Notes: a model not told the origin generated them from the letters alone. Counted from the stretch's first letter, positions 10,891 through 23,280 are shown. The stretch: 64,000 nt of DNA from Combretum micranthum (GCA_024138025.1 JAMXBD010000093.1:1240001-1304000), one strand, 5' to 3'. Translations and numbers: made by a program.

Positions 10891-13800
10891 TAGGGCATAG
10901 ATAATAGCAAGTTTTCTTTGGATTTTGATTGAGGATTCCACACCAGGATTAAGTGGAGAATATCATTTGAACATGGATTTAAGCATGGATCCCTATTCAA
11001 GGTTATCCCATTCCTTTTTATTTAATTTCATGCTATGGATGTTATTTAAAGCTTTTTCCTTATGCTACTAGGGTTTTGAGTCATTGATTTGGATGATCTA
11101 GTTTGTAAAGCCCTAGATCTTTTTTATAATTATAAGTAAACCCTAGGATTGGAAGTAAATCGAAACTCTAAAATCAACCTAGGTGTACATTAAGTTTTAG
11201 AGTATCTAGATTCGATAATCTCGTGCTAGAAACCCTAGAATAATAAAAATGAGATTACCTTAGATTATAATCCGAAATAATATGTTATAACCTAAAAAGA
11301 TTATATTCATCGAAAATTCATTCGTTTTGGATTATAACGGGATTAGTTTCCGAAAATAGTGTCTCGGCACATCAAACAATGAAAATAATCTGATGACATA
11401 TTTACACTCGTAATAAGATGATGATTCATAAAATATCAGTTTCAAAATTTTTAGCTTCTGAAAATATCAAATATAGCTTTTTTATACGTATTTTCTCTAT
11501 TAGTAATTTATTTGTTTTGTTTACTATTCATTATATTATTTCTACTATTCACTACTATTTCTCTATTTCTCTATCTCTACGTTTTCTTACTTCCTATTCT
11601 TACAACCTATAGACCTATTTATTATAATTTTTTTTCCTATAAAAACTTTACATCACAAATTACTAAACTTCTCTTATACTTTTCTTCTAAAATTATTTTT
11701 TTACTCTTCTCTCTCTCCTTTCCTTTCATTTTCATGCTGGCCATCATTGCTCTCTCACTCAATTTTTTTGCCTTTTCAATTTATTTTATTACAACAAATT
11801 GCCTCCACTTTTCTCTATAATAACCACCTCTCCCTCTACTTCTTTCACACATTTTTCATTTCACTTAACAAAACTCTACTAAAATTACTTCTCAGCTTTT
11901 CTTTCTATAAATTTCATCTCAAATACTCTCTTCGTCTCCCTCTTCATAAAACACTTATTTCTCTTGGAAATTTTCTAAACACATCATCTATTTGATTATC
12001 CCATCTTCAATCCTTCATCAACCATAGGTAAATATTTCTATACCTCTTTTTTTTTTTTTCATGTAACATAACATGAACAATATGTGTGTTTTGATTTTAT
12101 AAAATCCCCATGATGCTAATGCTAGGGAATGGAATCATGAAAAATAACATGTTGTTCATGTCTTGTTCAAACGCCATGTTTATTTATGAATCATATTATA
12201 CTTTTAGGTTACTAATCTAACTTTCTATATACTATTAAGTATAAGAATGCATATATATTTTTAGGGCCTATAAACTTACTAACATAACCTCTTATTTATT
12301 GCTTTTATTTACTTTCTCATCTTTTATTTCATTCTTAATAAAAAATACTAGTCATCTTCTAGTCTTAGACTTGTCCATTATCAAGTCAAAACATATATGG
12401 GACTTATCCATAATCTAAGTCCCGGGGAGCCTTGACATAAATCTAAGACTCCCATGTTTTCTTATTATTTATTGTTTTTCTTTATGGGACTTGTCTATTT
12501 TTAAGTCCTAGGAAGACTTCAATAAAAATCTAAGACTTCCACATTTTCTTTTCTTTAAGTTTTTCTTATGCTTTTCTTTCCTTTCTATGGAACTTGTCCA
12601 TTTCTAAGTTCCAGGAAGCCTTGATACCAAGCTAAAACTTCTATATTTTATTCTTATATGCTTATCTAATTTTCTATCTCCTTTATGTTCTACATGGATT
12701 TATTTTTATCTCATAACATAATGATAAGTTCATATTTATGCATGATCATAGAATGGTATTGTTGATCTAATAAGAATTTTCAAAATAAAAGTGACTTATC
12801 TCTTTTATATAAAAATAGAACCAAACTCTAAAGAAAAGTGATTTTAAACACTTAGGAGAAATTTCCATTAAAACATAAGAAAGTAGTTCAACTATAATAT
12901 TTTCAAACTATTAAAATAAGTTTATTATAAATTTTTAATGTTGATAATTCTTTGCCATAAAATATTTTCTTAAAAACTTATTTATAAGGTCTATATCAAC
13001 ATCATAAAAAACACTAAGAACAAAGCAAGTTTTTTTAGTCAAGATTTAATTCAAATCACTAGTAAAACATCCACTTAAGGGATAAAAATTTGTAGAAAAC
13101 TTAAGGAACTAAGTTTTTAAGAAATAAATCTAACTTTATAAAGTCAAGGAAATATAAAAATAATGATTTTAAATGAGTAGGCATTCATTAGTAACAAACT
13201 CAAAATTTTGATTTTTCTTCTAACAACTTAAAGAGAAATCTTGTGAACTCATTTTTTCAACACTCTAGAGTAAATTGTTTTGTGAAAAATCATTGTGAGA
13301 ACAATATCACTAGAATCATGCATATAATATGAGTATATATATATATTAAAGGATTTTTCAACTATATAAATATCTATGTGTTTATTATAGATTTTTGGAT
13401 GAAGTAAAATTTGGAAAAACAATTTAAGGGCTGGGAATTTTGTTTCAATTCTTTATCGACCCAATTTGAAATAAAAATGGCTTTAAATCTTAAAAATAAC
13501 CTTATAGATAGATATTTTCAAGTAGATAGAAAACGATATATAATATGCAAAATTCTGAGTTAAAATGGACAAGTTATGACCATTTTAAGTTGTAATTTCC
13601 CTTAATCCGAATTTTGATGAAATTGATAAAATGAAATTAGAGAGTTTAAGTAAAACTTTCACGAAATACTCATTTCGGTATTTCTTTTGTTTAGGTGACC
13701 AAGACCAAGACTAAGACTATCTCTTTCTCGAGGTTTACTTTGATTGATAGTGATCGTCGTGGCTAAGTGAGTTTTCTTTTACATTTTATGTATTTGCGCA

Positions 13801-15271
13801 TGTGTTTATAGAGTAGAGCACTGGATTTAAGAAAAGATAAAAATTGATATGCATGTGGGTTATCATAGGAATTATCTATGTGATTCGTTATATGTGATCA
13901 ATGAATCATAAGTATATCGAAACTTAATTGGTTGATTAATGTAAATTGTCTCTATGTATTATGCTATGTGTGCGAATATTAGTTGATCGCCTTAAATGAG
14001 ATTAATTATAGATTGGAAATGTCTTATAACTAAATTGATCATGTATATCACTTAGAAAATCATTTTCGCATTTCGCCCACTTCTTAGCGTGGGATCGGAA
14101 AGGTAAGCTGCCTAGCTATATCTTGAGGAATTGAGATGTTCGCAAAATACGGTCTCATGGTGTACCAAGCTGGATCGATCGCTTTGGGTAAGGAAAGCTT
14201 AGGGACTATTAGTACAGTTGATTAGAACTCCAAGACGTGTGTGCAAATTTCAAGAAGGTGGTTGGACCCATTCAAAGCATTCCTTAACCCCTGATATGGA
14301 GGGCTTAAATCCATTCTACAGACAAATCCGGGTAGTTGTATGTATTTTGTTTGCTCATATAGTTGTTGCATTTCATATGCTTGCGAATGGACTTGTTTGA
14401 TTGATTTGTTATAGGTACATTTACGTAAGGAATTATCTCACTAAACTAGTAGTGCTTACCCTCTAATAGAGTTTTGATATCGCAGGTTACCTGTTTTTGG
14501 ACTCGAGATCACTTTTGTAGGGTAGAACCTATGCTTTCGGGAGGCTTTTGGGAGAAATCTATTAGAAGATGTTAGATAGATTTCCTTTAAAATCTTTCAA
14601 GATACAGTTATTTTTTTAATCAAGGTTATGCTAAAATTATGGTTTTGGAGTTTTATCAAGTGAATGCCTCGTAGAAGTTTTAAGACCTTATATTTTGATG
14701 AAATATAATAGTATTGTCTTTTATGTTCCATTGCTACTATCTTAAAATGCATAACTCCACCAGTATCCTTTTTTTGTGAACGTATGCCTTGTACTAATAT
14801 GAAAGCTTTTGAGTAACTAAGGTAGTCATTCTCAAGTTTTAAAATTGTATATATGAGTTGTCACATTAAGGGTACTCGTTGGGGTGTGACATAGTTGATG
14901 TTTATTGGTATTGATTGATTCCTTGCTTGTGTTCGATTTATTGATGTTAATTCACCAAGCATGTACTTTGGGTTGATCTTGGAGTGCATATTAGATTATG
15001 ATTGGAATTGGGAAATTCCTTTCTAATCAATTCTATGATTAGCTAATTTTGATTATAAATCACATAGGGATATGAATTTTAATTCAATTAAGGTTTAGGA
15101 AAAGAAAAGATTAGTCAATTAATTAATTTCCTGGGAATAGGGAAAATTAGTTGGTTAATTTAGGGTAATCACTTTCTTTGGAAAAAAGGGGTTTTTACTT
15201 TGTGCTCAATTGCTTGAAGACACTAAACCCATTATCTATTTAGATTTGCAAGTATACTTTGGTCAATAGCA
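10891..15271 (+). repeat. Second copy of the tandem duplication, split by solo LTR A3
   Basis: Left part 10891-11103, right part 14892-15271. The two sides together match the first copy at 10294-10890. The single TAGTT of the target is present on both sides of A3. The block is non-coding. Confidence 0.8.
11104..14891 (+). mobile_element. Solo LTR A3 (3,788 bp) with perfect TAGTT target duplication
   Basis: Begins TGTAAAGCCCTAG and ends GGGGTGTGACA. It is flanked by TAGTT at 11099-11103 and 14892-14896, and the tandem paralogue at about 10510 shows the unoccupied target. There is no primer site, polypurine tract or internal region, so it is a solo LTR. Landmarks: TATA-like CCTATAAAAAC (about 11638); CT-rich leader; AG/GTAAATATT at 12027; CCTTGA/TCTAAGACT repeats (12420-12640); acceptor at 13694; GTGAGT donor at 13767; acceptor at 14485. 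ORFs at 11418-11995 are products of the CT-rich, stop-poor leader and have no recognisable domain. Confidence 0.9.
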
Positions 15272-15679
15272 TACATTCAATTAATCTCTAGATCTTTTGG
15301 CTCTAAACCTAATTCAATTATAGGTGTTGGAAATCCCAAATTTTTATAGGTTAGTTTTGTTTAAAAATTCTATCTTTTTGATTTACTGGCTACAATTATG
15401 ACTAATACACTTGGAGCTTTCCCTCATTCCCTGTGGATACAACTTGGTACTCACCAAAATTTTATTACTACACATGCACCTAATACAATGATCGGTAAAT
15501 ATCTATAGGTTTAAAAGGAATTTAAAAATAGGTTAAAAAAAGTTTTAAAAGAAGATATAGAACAAGTGTGCTCACCTTCCCTTAGTATGCTACTTTTTAA
15601 TAGAATTTATTGAGTTTAGGGATTTTTTATTTTTTTATTTTTTTTTTGTGGGCCTTGTGAAAAATTGTGACGAGGATGT
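15272..15679 (+). other. 3' part of LTR block F, non-coding
   Basis: Continues from the tandem duplication. It contains CATTCCCTGTGGATACAA and CACACATGCACC near 15430-15482, wording I associate with the 3' ends of some plant LTRs. From about 15490 it is T- and A-rich with no recognisable primer site. No gene seen. Confidence 0.35.
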
Positions 15680-16543
15680 CCTTTTCTTGGTAGATTCTAC
15701 ACAATGAAAGTAGCTTAATTGGAAAGGCCACTTTCACATCATAATTGGGATAGCTAAGGGCTTCTCTATCTCCATCAAGATTCTAGATTAAGAATCATCT
15801 ATAGAGATCTTAAGGCTAGCAACATTCTACTCAATGATCAAATGATTCTTAAAATTGTAGATTTTGGCTTAGCTACAAGTTTTGAAAAAAATGAGACAAG
15901 AAAATACAAGTAGGGTCATTGGAACATAGTAAGTTGCTTTTCTCATTATTATTCATAAATATTAATTCACCTACTTTAAACGACAACAAAATCTAGCTCA
16001 TAAATTCATGGAATGGCTACATGTCTTCTGAGTATACCTTCGATGGGGTATTTTCTATAAAATCCAACATCTATAGTTTTGGTGTTTCAGTTTTAGAGGC
16101 AGTGAGTAGGAAGAGCAATAGAGGATTTGAGCATTCAAAACACCACCACAATCTTTTCGGGCATGTAAGTCTTAATCTGTTCTATTGTAAGGAGCTCAAT
16201 AAGTCACTGTTACACATATTTGACTCGAAAAAAATTTAATTTAATTAGGCATGGATACTGCTTATGGAGGGAAGATCCTTGAATTTATTGATGAATTTAT
16301 CAATGATTTATATGATGTATCTAAAGTTTTGAGATCAATTCATGTGGCTCTTCGATGCGTACAAAGATTGCCCGAGGATAGACCAACCATGTCATATGTA
16401 TCTCTAACATTGGGAAGTGATGGTGCACTACCTCCGCGAAAAGAACCTGGATTTTTTAATGGAACAAAGCCTATTGCAGAATCGAATCTAAGACAATCAT
16501 GGTCTGGAAATGTTATCTCAATGACATTATTGTCTGGTCGCTA
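15680..16543 (+). pseudogene. S-locus-type (G-lectin) receptor-like kinase pseudogene, C-terminal kinase half
   Basis: Kinase subdomains are recognisable in order: LNWK...FHII (about 15715); GLLYLHQDS with the catalytic loop [13 protein letters not shown] (about 15757-15830, HRD changed to YRD); DFGLATSF (about 15860); a donor GTAAGT at about 15931; [17 protein letters not shown] (16014 on); [12 protein letters not shown]; a GTAAGT donor after LFGH (about 16166); a TTAG acceptor (about 16249); then CVQRLPEDRPTMS and a C-terminal MTLLSGR with stop at 16541-16543. The family is a plasma-membrane receptor kinase. Breaks: in-frame stops near 15705; a one-base loss before GLLYLH; a shift before the first donor; a poor acceptor before GYMS; and another shift after 16260. 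The extracellular and membrane parts are absent. Intron positions match the family, so it is a decayed genomic copy and not a retrocopy. Confidence 0.88.
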
Positions 16544-16775
16544 GAGGAGGCAACATGCAACGTAATTTTGGTTTGAATGCCTTAAAACATGAATACCATA
16601 AATACTACTGTAGATAGATTTGGGCTACACATATGCTCAAACAGTGAAGTGTGGCCTTCGGCGATCTTTAAACCTAAAAGATGAATCTTTGCTCTCTTTA
16701 TCATTGACATGCAATTAATCTATGCTCTTTCACATTCCTATCACTCACTTGTTCTTAATATTCAGTGATATTATT
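16544..16775. other. No gene seen
   Basis: Sequence downstream of the kinase stop. No ORF, clear repeat or structured element recognised. Confidence 0.5.
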
Positions 16776-17060
16776 TTATTGTGTTGCGTTCCAATGATGA
16801 GGATATGTTGCCAACTGAACCAAAAAGACTGTAGACCCAATTGCGAGGGTACCCAAGATAAGAACATGAGTCCCTAGCATTATGCTTGGCATTGCTGGAG
16901 GAAAAGATGGCGTAGATGAGGATGAAGGTGCGAATGATTTTGGGTTCCCTGAGATTTCAACTTCATCTTTTTCCCTAAGCACAGTAATAGAGAAGTTCGA
17001 TTTTGAAAGGGGCTGAGCAAGTGCTACTGGGTTAACGCTCCGTTTGGAAAATCTATACAA
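16776..17060 (-). CDS. Unassigned ORF, 94 codons, with hydrophobic C-terminal segment
   Basis: The minus-strand ORF runs into a MITE-like repeat at its 5' end (17037-17060), so its first codons are probably not original. The middle is polar, with a Ser/Thr/Pro-rich patch (SSSSTPSFPPAMPS), followed by about 20 hydrophobic residues (HVLILGTLAIGSTVFLVQL) and a short tail. This could be the last exon of a membrane- or GPI-anchored protein, but I do not recognise a family. The TAA stop overlaps an AATAAAATAA string that could act as a polyadenylation signal. It may equally be a chance ORF. Confidence 0.25.
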   Translation of the reverse strand: MYRFSKRSVNPVALAQPLSKSNFSITVLREKDEVEISGNPKSFAPSSSSTPSFPPAMPSIMLGTHVLILGTLAIGSTVFLVQLATYPHHWNATQ

Positions 17061-17392
17061 AGTGGAAAAGAACGGTAAGCTGTGGAATGAAAATAAAAGG
17101 AAATCAGAAGAAAGGAAATTAGTAGTAGAAATATATCTTTTGTTTATGTTTGTATATAGGAGATTAATTGGGAAGAAATAGGTTGAAAAAATATGGTGAC
17201 TGAGCTAAAATGCCATAACATAGGGAAATGATTTGAGATTCGTTAAGAGTAATTTTGTAAATCTCTATCATTTCCATTAGTTTCTGCTAGTTTCTCTCCC
17301 ATTTTTGAGAGAAAAAACTGAAACCCCTCTTTCCATTTAATTTAGTCACTTTAATCTCAATTCTACACCTTTTTGGATTATCCAAATAACCA
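17037..17392. mobile_element. Possible MITE with imperfect terminal inverted repeats
   Basis: The left end reads CTCCGTTTGGAAAATC and the reverse complement of the right end reads GTTATTTGGATAATCC, a weak inverted match. The interior is non-coding, with short purine/pyrimidine tracts. No clear target duplication. Listed because the left wording is typical of plant DNA-transposon ends. Confidence 0.3.
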
Positions 17393-17576
17393 TTTTTGAT
17401 CCATTTTCGTATCTTTCATCCATCTTCTGATTTCCACCAATCCATACACACAATAAATGTTAGTGATAGGTGGTTTGATGAATATTTTAATAAAAACCAT
17501 AACTATTGTTTGTTTGTAGGAGAGAAGAGCACAAAGCATTTGTGCCATTTGAGACTCATATAATGCATATTATGTT
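17393..17576. other. No gene seen
   Basis: Non-coding spacer between the two MITE-like repeats. Confidence 0.4.
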
Positions 17577-17983
17577 AGGTTTGGTACAAAGGAATCATCT
17601 TGAATGGAATGGGTCAAAATAACAGGAATGAAATGGAATCAAAGGGAATAACAAATTTATTTGTTTGTTTGGATACAACGAATGGAATTGAAAAAAATTA
17701 GCTTATATTGGAATTGACTAAAAATACCTTTTATACTAAATAAGCTAATAAATTTATATAGGATAAAAAGATAAATAAAAGTAGAAATCTTTAATGGAGG
17801 GCGGAAAAGAATCACGATTCTACCTTTGAGAAGATAGAATCGAATTCCACCTTCAAGTCGTAATAATCGAATCTAATGAATTACGATTCCAACTGCTCAT
17901 AATTCTTCCAATTATAGAAAAAGGAATGTAAGCATGTATCGTGACTCCATTCCAGTCTATTCTTACATACCAAACAAGCCATT
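17577..17983. mobile_element. MITE-like element, about 0.4 kb, hAT-like termini
   Basis: The left end starts near GGTTTGGTACAAAGGAATC...GAATGGAATGG. The right end, read on the other strand, starts GGCTTGTTTGGTATGTAAG and continues to GACTGGAATGGAG. These form imperfect terminal inverted repeats of about 40 bases. The interior is non-coding and contains a second inverted pair around GAATCACGATTC and GAATTACGATTCC (17809-17892). No transposase. A target duplication is not clear by eye. Confidence 0.55.
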
Positions 17984-18036
17984 GAGGTTTTTCAATGGAC
18001 AAAATTTTTTTTCAATATTAATTCCAAAATCATGCT

Positions 18037-18683
18037 TGTTGATAGACAAATTTGACAAGTGAGCTCCTTAGGCCAAATCCAACCTCTTTTAAGCTTTGGG
18101 AAACCTATTAGATGACCTATCTAACCTATTGAAGGACCCATCCGTCTTATTAGATGACTCATCTAACCTAAAGGATAGTCGATTAGACTGACTTAAAGGA
18201 TCAGTTAACCTATATGATGGCTGAGCCAACCCACATGATAGCAGAGCCAATCCACATGATGGCTAATTGACTGACTTGATAGCCAAGCCAACCTACGTGA
18301 TGGCTGAGTTGATTAACTTGATGGTTGATTGACCCATCAATTTACTCGACTACATAGTTGAGAATCTTGGGATGTGTCTTAGTGGGTAGTTGCACTCTAC
18401 AATAATCTTGAAAGTACTATCCCACAATGGACAACTACTCTTTATAACCACTTAGCCTTTCCTCTATGAATACCCCCCAGGGTCAATGGAAGGGAAATAT
18501 AAGTCTATCAATCTCTGTGCACTACTCTTTCACTTTGCTTAACTTTTTATACACCTTATTAACTTGATTAGAGTGGCCACACCATACAACACCCTAATGC
18601 CCACTAATCTGCTATTGTTTTGTAGGCCCATTATACAAAGGTCCAAATTTAACATACTCTAGTAGCTAGTTAAGTTGCCAACA
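18037..18683 (+). repeat. LTR-like direct repeat, left copy (about 650 bp)
   Basis: Begins TGTTGATAGACAAATTTG and ends TTGCCAACA. It matches the right copy through GGGCTCCTTA-type start words, a long run of GATGGCTGAGCCAACC-type short repeats (18100-18350), a TATA-like CTCTATGAATACC near 18470, and TTTTGTAGGCCCATTAT near the end. Non-coding. Confidence 0.75.
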
Positions 18684-18769
18684 TTCTCTCCCTCCCATAA
18701 TGGACAATCACTCTCCATAAACACTTACTCTCACTGTTAAGATGGCCTTAAGAAGATTAAGGAGACAAA
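18684..18769 (+). other. 86-bp spacer between the two direct LTRs
   Basis: The first part repeats an internal LTR phrase (AATGGACAATCACTCTCC, compare 18424). The end, AAGAAGATTAAGGAGACAA directly before the right copy, resembles a polypurine tract. No primer site follows the left copy. Confidence 0.5.
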
Positions 18770-19356
18770 TGTTAATGGATAAATTTGGCACATGGGCTCC
18801 TTATATTAAGTTTAACCTCTTCAAGCCATGGGAGACCTATTGGATGACCAATCCAACCAATTGGATGGCTCATTCGATCTAAAGGATAGCTGAATTGACT
18901 AACTTGGTGGTCGAAAACGACCCACTCATAGCCTTAGTCGACCCTTATGATGGCTAAGCCAACTCACATGACGGTCGAGTCAATCCACACGATGGCCAAC
19001 CAACCATTGGCCTACTCTAGTGTTGTTGAGAAATTTAAGACGTTTCTTAATGGGTAGTTGCACTTTCCTATAATCTTGAAAGCATTTCCACACAACGGAC
19101 AAACACTCTACATAACTGCTTAGAGCTTTTCCTCTATAAATGCCCCTTTTGGGGGCCATAGAAGAGGAAAAAAGTTTGGTAACCTTTATACCCTACTCTA
19201 TTATTCTACTTATTCTCTTTACACTCTACTAAGTTGTCGATCGATAGAGTGACCACATTAGATAACCCCCAAAGTCCACTAATCTGTCATTATTTTGTAG
19301 GCCTATTATTCTGAGTTAAGATCAAACATACTTGATGGCAAGTTAAGTCACTAACA
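18770..19356 (+). repeat. LTR-like direct repeat, right copy (about 590 bp)
   Basis: Begins TGTTAATGGATAAATTTG and ends CACTAACA. It has a better TATA (CTCTATAAATGCCCC, 19133-19147) than the left copy. Directly after it comes TTTTGGTATTGTATGTGG, which looks like a C-to-T-decayed primer site. This suggests the right copy was a 5' LTR of a larger, now eroded element or part of a tandem LTR array. Confidence 0.7.
19135..19141 (+). promoter_or_regulatory. TATA box of the right direct LTR
   Basis: TATAAAT in CTCTATAAATGCCCC. The equivalent site in the left copy reads TATGAAT. Confidence 0.5.
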
Positions 19357-20659
19357 TTTTGGTATTGTATGTGGAAAACAATGAAATGTCAACTTGTCTT
19401 GTTATTTCTTGAAGCCCTTAGTTGGCTAAATTATAACGAGCCTATTTTTTACAAGGGCCAACATCAATTGCACTAAAGGTGAAGCTTTGTGGCTTTGGGA
19501 AGGGAAAAAAAGGTTAATTGTTAATAGGTTATTATAATTGATGTGGTAGTTTAAATAAACAATTTCTTTAATTATATAACAACGAGCTAATACTCAATAA
19601 TTATTGGTAATAAATGATATTATTTAATGATAAATAATCTATTACTATTAAACCAATCCTTGATCATTAGTGTAAAAAATATTTGTCTGATGTTATTTTT
19701 CACTCTTATCTTATGGTGGTTATAGGTGACAGTAACTCCTCTCTCCGCACTTTCTCTCTGTCCCTCTCTTCTCTCTCTCTTTGGATTAAAAATTGTTCCC
19801 ACTTTCTACTTTTTTTTTTATAACTGTTTCTATCTTTTTTTTCCACACGTGTTTTTTTTAATTATTCCTTTTTTTTTCCTCACATGTAATGCGGGTGTGT
19901 CATATACTAGTAAGAATATATGACAAAAAAAATTGTGACATGCCAATACAAATATTTATATATATATAGTAGATATAGATTAGTAGATAAACATAAAAGA
20001 ATTGTACATATAATTATTGATTTTTTAATTAACTATTGATAATTGTTGTACCTTTTGCTAAATTCCAAAAGTCTTCCATAAGATCCTTCTTAGTTTGTAG
20101 TCTATTGTTCAATACCAAAACTCATAACAATAACCAAACAAATATTATGTTTTTATGTAGTTTAGTTCTATAAATTTATGCAAACAACCACCCCTAAATT
20201 CATTTATAAACATTATTGTGAATATATGTTTAAAGGACAAAAAAAAGTATGTTGCTCAAACCCCTAAATATTAGGTCGATAGTATAAATAAACGGATATA
20301 TATTATTAATCTTTTTGACCCCTTATAATTTGAAAACGTATATATAGATTGTGTTTTTAACAAACCCCACCTACCTACCCATACACACATACACAAAGTA
20401 CACCCATGAAACAGTATAGATATTGTACTTTTTTGGGTAGGAAAGTACAAATATCTTTAACTTGCTAATTATTTATAGATTAAGGGGTCAAAAAACAATC
20501 TTTTAAAGTATGTGGTCAATCCATACGAACCTTAAAGTTTACGAGGTGTTTTTATAATTTACCTTAATATAAATAAGATAATAAATATATAATATGATAA
20601 ACATATACATATTATATATATAGAGAGATCATTTATTAATATAAAGAAAACTCTATTAT
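19357..20659. other. AT-rich non-coding stretch
   Basis: Starts with the primer-like TTTTGGTATTGTATGTGG after the LTR, then sequence with no recognised domain. A CT-rich run (19738-19800) and T-rich runs follow, with TA-rich segments near 19960 and 20610. The short overlapping ORFs near 19620-19923 are composition artefacts. Confidence 0.45.
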
Positions 20660-21750
20660 CCTATTGTTTTAATGCTATATATGTCCCCTAAAGAGTATCC
20701 TAATCATGACAACCCACTATAAGTACTATCGAGGAGAGAGAACTCCATCCTTATTGTCCTAATTCCTATTGACTACTTATGAAGTGTCTCTCAAACTTAA
20801 ACATATATATAACACACAAAACATAAAATAAACTTCATAACTAGAACACAAGTCTTGGTACAAAATAAAGTGTCTCAACGGCTTATTTTAAGTATTACAA
20901 TAGTCTTAACAAAAGAAAACATTAAATCCTTCCATCACTCTCATATCCCACCCATCCAAAAATTAGAACCTTACCGAGAGTAATCTCCTAGCAGTGCTGT
21001 AGTATTGGTAACCTAAAATGTGAATAAGTCTGTTGGGTTATGACAAAAAACCATGGCTTAGTGAGGACTCTCAAAACTATACACACACATAATATAACAA
21101 GAAAGTTTTTAACAATCATATGCTATGCATGAATGAGCATATGCAAATGCAACATCACATGCAGTCTTTTGCTAACTATTGAGAGAAGTTTAGGTATTAA
21201 CACCCCTCCCTTTGACCTTGGGTTAGGAGTCAGCACCTACCACCAATTATCAGGTCGTCTAAAACAACACCAGTTCCCTTAGCATCAACCTTCTCCTATA
21301 GACACTTAACTAACACCCATAACAATAGAGTAGCTTTCATTACCATGATACTCATGATGCTCCCTTAGTCATTTAGTTCGCGTATGACGTTACAAGAGCC
21401 CTCTAAGGCCTTGTCTACCCGATCGTGTAGAAATGGTGGCCTTCATAATTAATGTGGGGGGATCATACAATGCATGTTAAATTTTTACTTACAACTCGAA
21501 TTATTAATTAATCCAATTTCATGGTGACTAACCAAAATAGATAACAAGCAGCTTAAAGGCAACATACCTATGATCTTACAAATGCATTCATCATGGTTCA
21601 AGTAGAGTTGAGTCAAGACTCATTAAAACAATCATCATACATTATCCCAATCATAAAGAGTATTCACACAAGGTGTTAACACACTTATAGTGGGCAAGTT
21701 ATGAAACCACAAGGATTATTTAGTTTGTGTATATTATATATATAATTATG
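20660..21750 (-). mobile_element. LTR fragment A5, minus orientation
   Basis: It resembles A1 at 2700-3150 in the same orientation, for example ATAAACTTCATA, the stretch before the acceptor, and CTCACTAAGCC-type words. A TTTTAG/GTTACC acceptor lies at 21012, corresponding to the acceptor shared by A1, A2, A3 and A4. Both ends are indistinct. No coding content. Confidence 0.5.
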
Positions 21751-21819
21751 ACCCATTGTTGCACTTATTTTTTAATTGAGTTTTAAATATTTAAATCATA
21801 TGTTCTTTTCCTATGAATT

Positions 21820-23280
21820 GGTCAGTACTAGTTAAGTATACCTATCATATATAGTATATGAACCAATTATAGGGTCGTACTCCCAAGGGATCTTGGTAAA
21901 TACTATTACTCATCTTTTTCCTATCATCTAGCCTATTAAATTGAGTGAATAATGTTATTAAACTACTAATTGCACTACAAATCAGCTATCTATTACTACT
22001 AAAGTCATTAACACACTTTGATTAAACTAAATATCACATTTAAGTAATTTAGACCTTGCTTTGCCACTAAACTTATCATGTGAACCAAGATTACCAATTA
22101 CAATGTTATTAGATTTCTTAACTGTAGAATTCATTGAGTACGTTAATGTCGTTCTCAAGATCGCTAACATCTAATTCTAAGTTTATCTACCGGAATCTTT
22201 TCCTAGGCTAATAGCTACCTAGAATTGCTTTATATTCATGAATTCTTTACTTAATATAAGTAGGTATAGAAAAATTTTACGATCCTATCTCTAAGATTAT
22301 GAACAATTCTTATTAGCATTCAAGATCTATTCAAGGGGATAATCTCTCGATCTATCCCAACAAAATCTAACATGGATTTACATCGTGCACTATATAAATT
22401 CATGATGCAATAAGACGAACTGTTGATTTAAGAAAGACTTATAATTTTAATTATAGCACAATGGAATCACCTGACAAATATAAGGTTATGCAAAATCTAA
22501 ATTACAACAATTACTCCCTCATTGATGCAATAATATAAAACATATATTGAAAGAAATAATAAAGAAACATGTACAATCCCTTTTTTCAACGCTTCATTTC
22601 TTCTTAATCTTCACATATCCAAGGGAATGTGGATGTCTCTTCTGCTTCTTCCAAAAGGTGTATATCTTATGATGAAATAGTGTAAAAAATGATGTGAATG
22701 GATGTAATGGATATGTTCTCTCCTTCATTGTAATGGATAAATTGTATTTATAGGTTCCCAAATGATAGGACAAAATCAGGTATCTTTTCCTCATCTTGAT
22801 TCGCCATTGTCCCTTTTCAAATAGCAGTTATTTGGCTTCCTATGCAGAAACAGGAGAGATCATCACCTTCATCATAGTTGTGAGGTGGGTGGGGGTCTTC
22901 GTGGCATGAATTTCCTTGCATAATACGCCCGTTATTCCACTCTAAACTTCCTCTACATTGATCTCTATTTTTCCTTGATGATGGGCACGACTCTCAATTT
23001 TTCCTCTCTTCATGCTTGTGATTGCTTTAGAATTAACTCCTGGTACTTGTATTTTCTATTGCTACCTCAATCACAGTTGTGATATGCCTTTATCTTTCAA
23101 ATCTTGAACTTAATTTGATCCATCTTCATCCAAATGTTGACGATTTGTCCTTAGTCACCTAAAATGAACATATTTATAAATGAAGTACCAAATCCCTTGA
23201 TATAAGCATAAATAAGTGCACAACTAAGCACAATTAATCCCAATTTTATAGAGTAACTTGGCCCTATTACCCATACATAT
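21820..23280 (-). mobile_element. LTR remnant D1, minus orientation
   Basis: It parallels D2 (58803-60169) in order: a CCCAAGGGATCT phrase near 21880; AATTACTCCCTC near 22510; a TATA (CCTATAAATACAAT on the minus strand, about 22742-22755); and a U3-like end. Divergence is high and exact ends are not visible. The 66-codon ORF at 22594-22794 has no recognisable domain. Confidence 0.5.
22745..22753 (-). promoter_or_regulatory. TATA box of LTR D1
   Basis: The minus strand reads CTATAAATA. The position corresponds to the TATA of D2. Confidence 0.5.

Noticed and set aside
11418..11995. Overlapping plus-strand ORFs rich in Phe, Leu, Ser, Tyr
   Set aside because: They fall in the CT-rich leader of solo LTR A3, have no domain, and the matching stretch of A2 does not conserve the frame.
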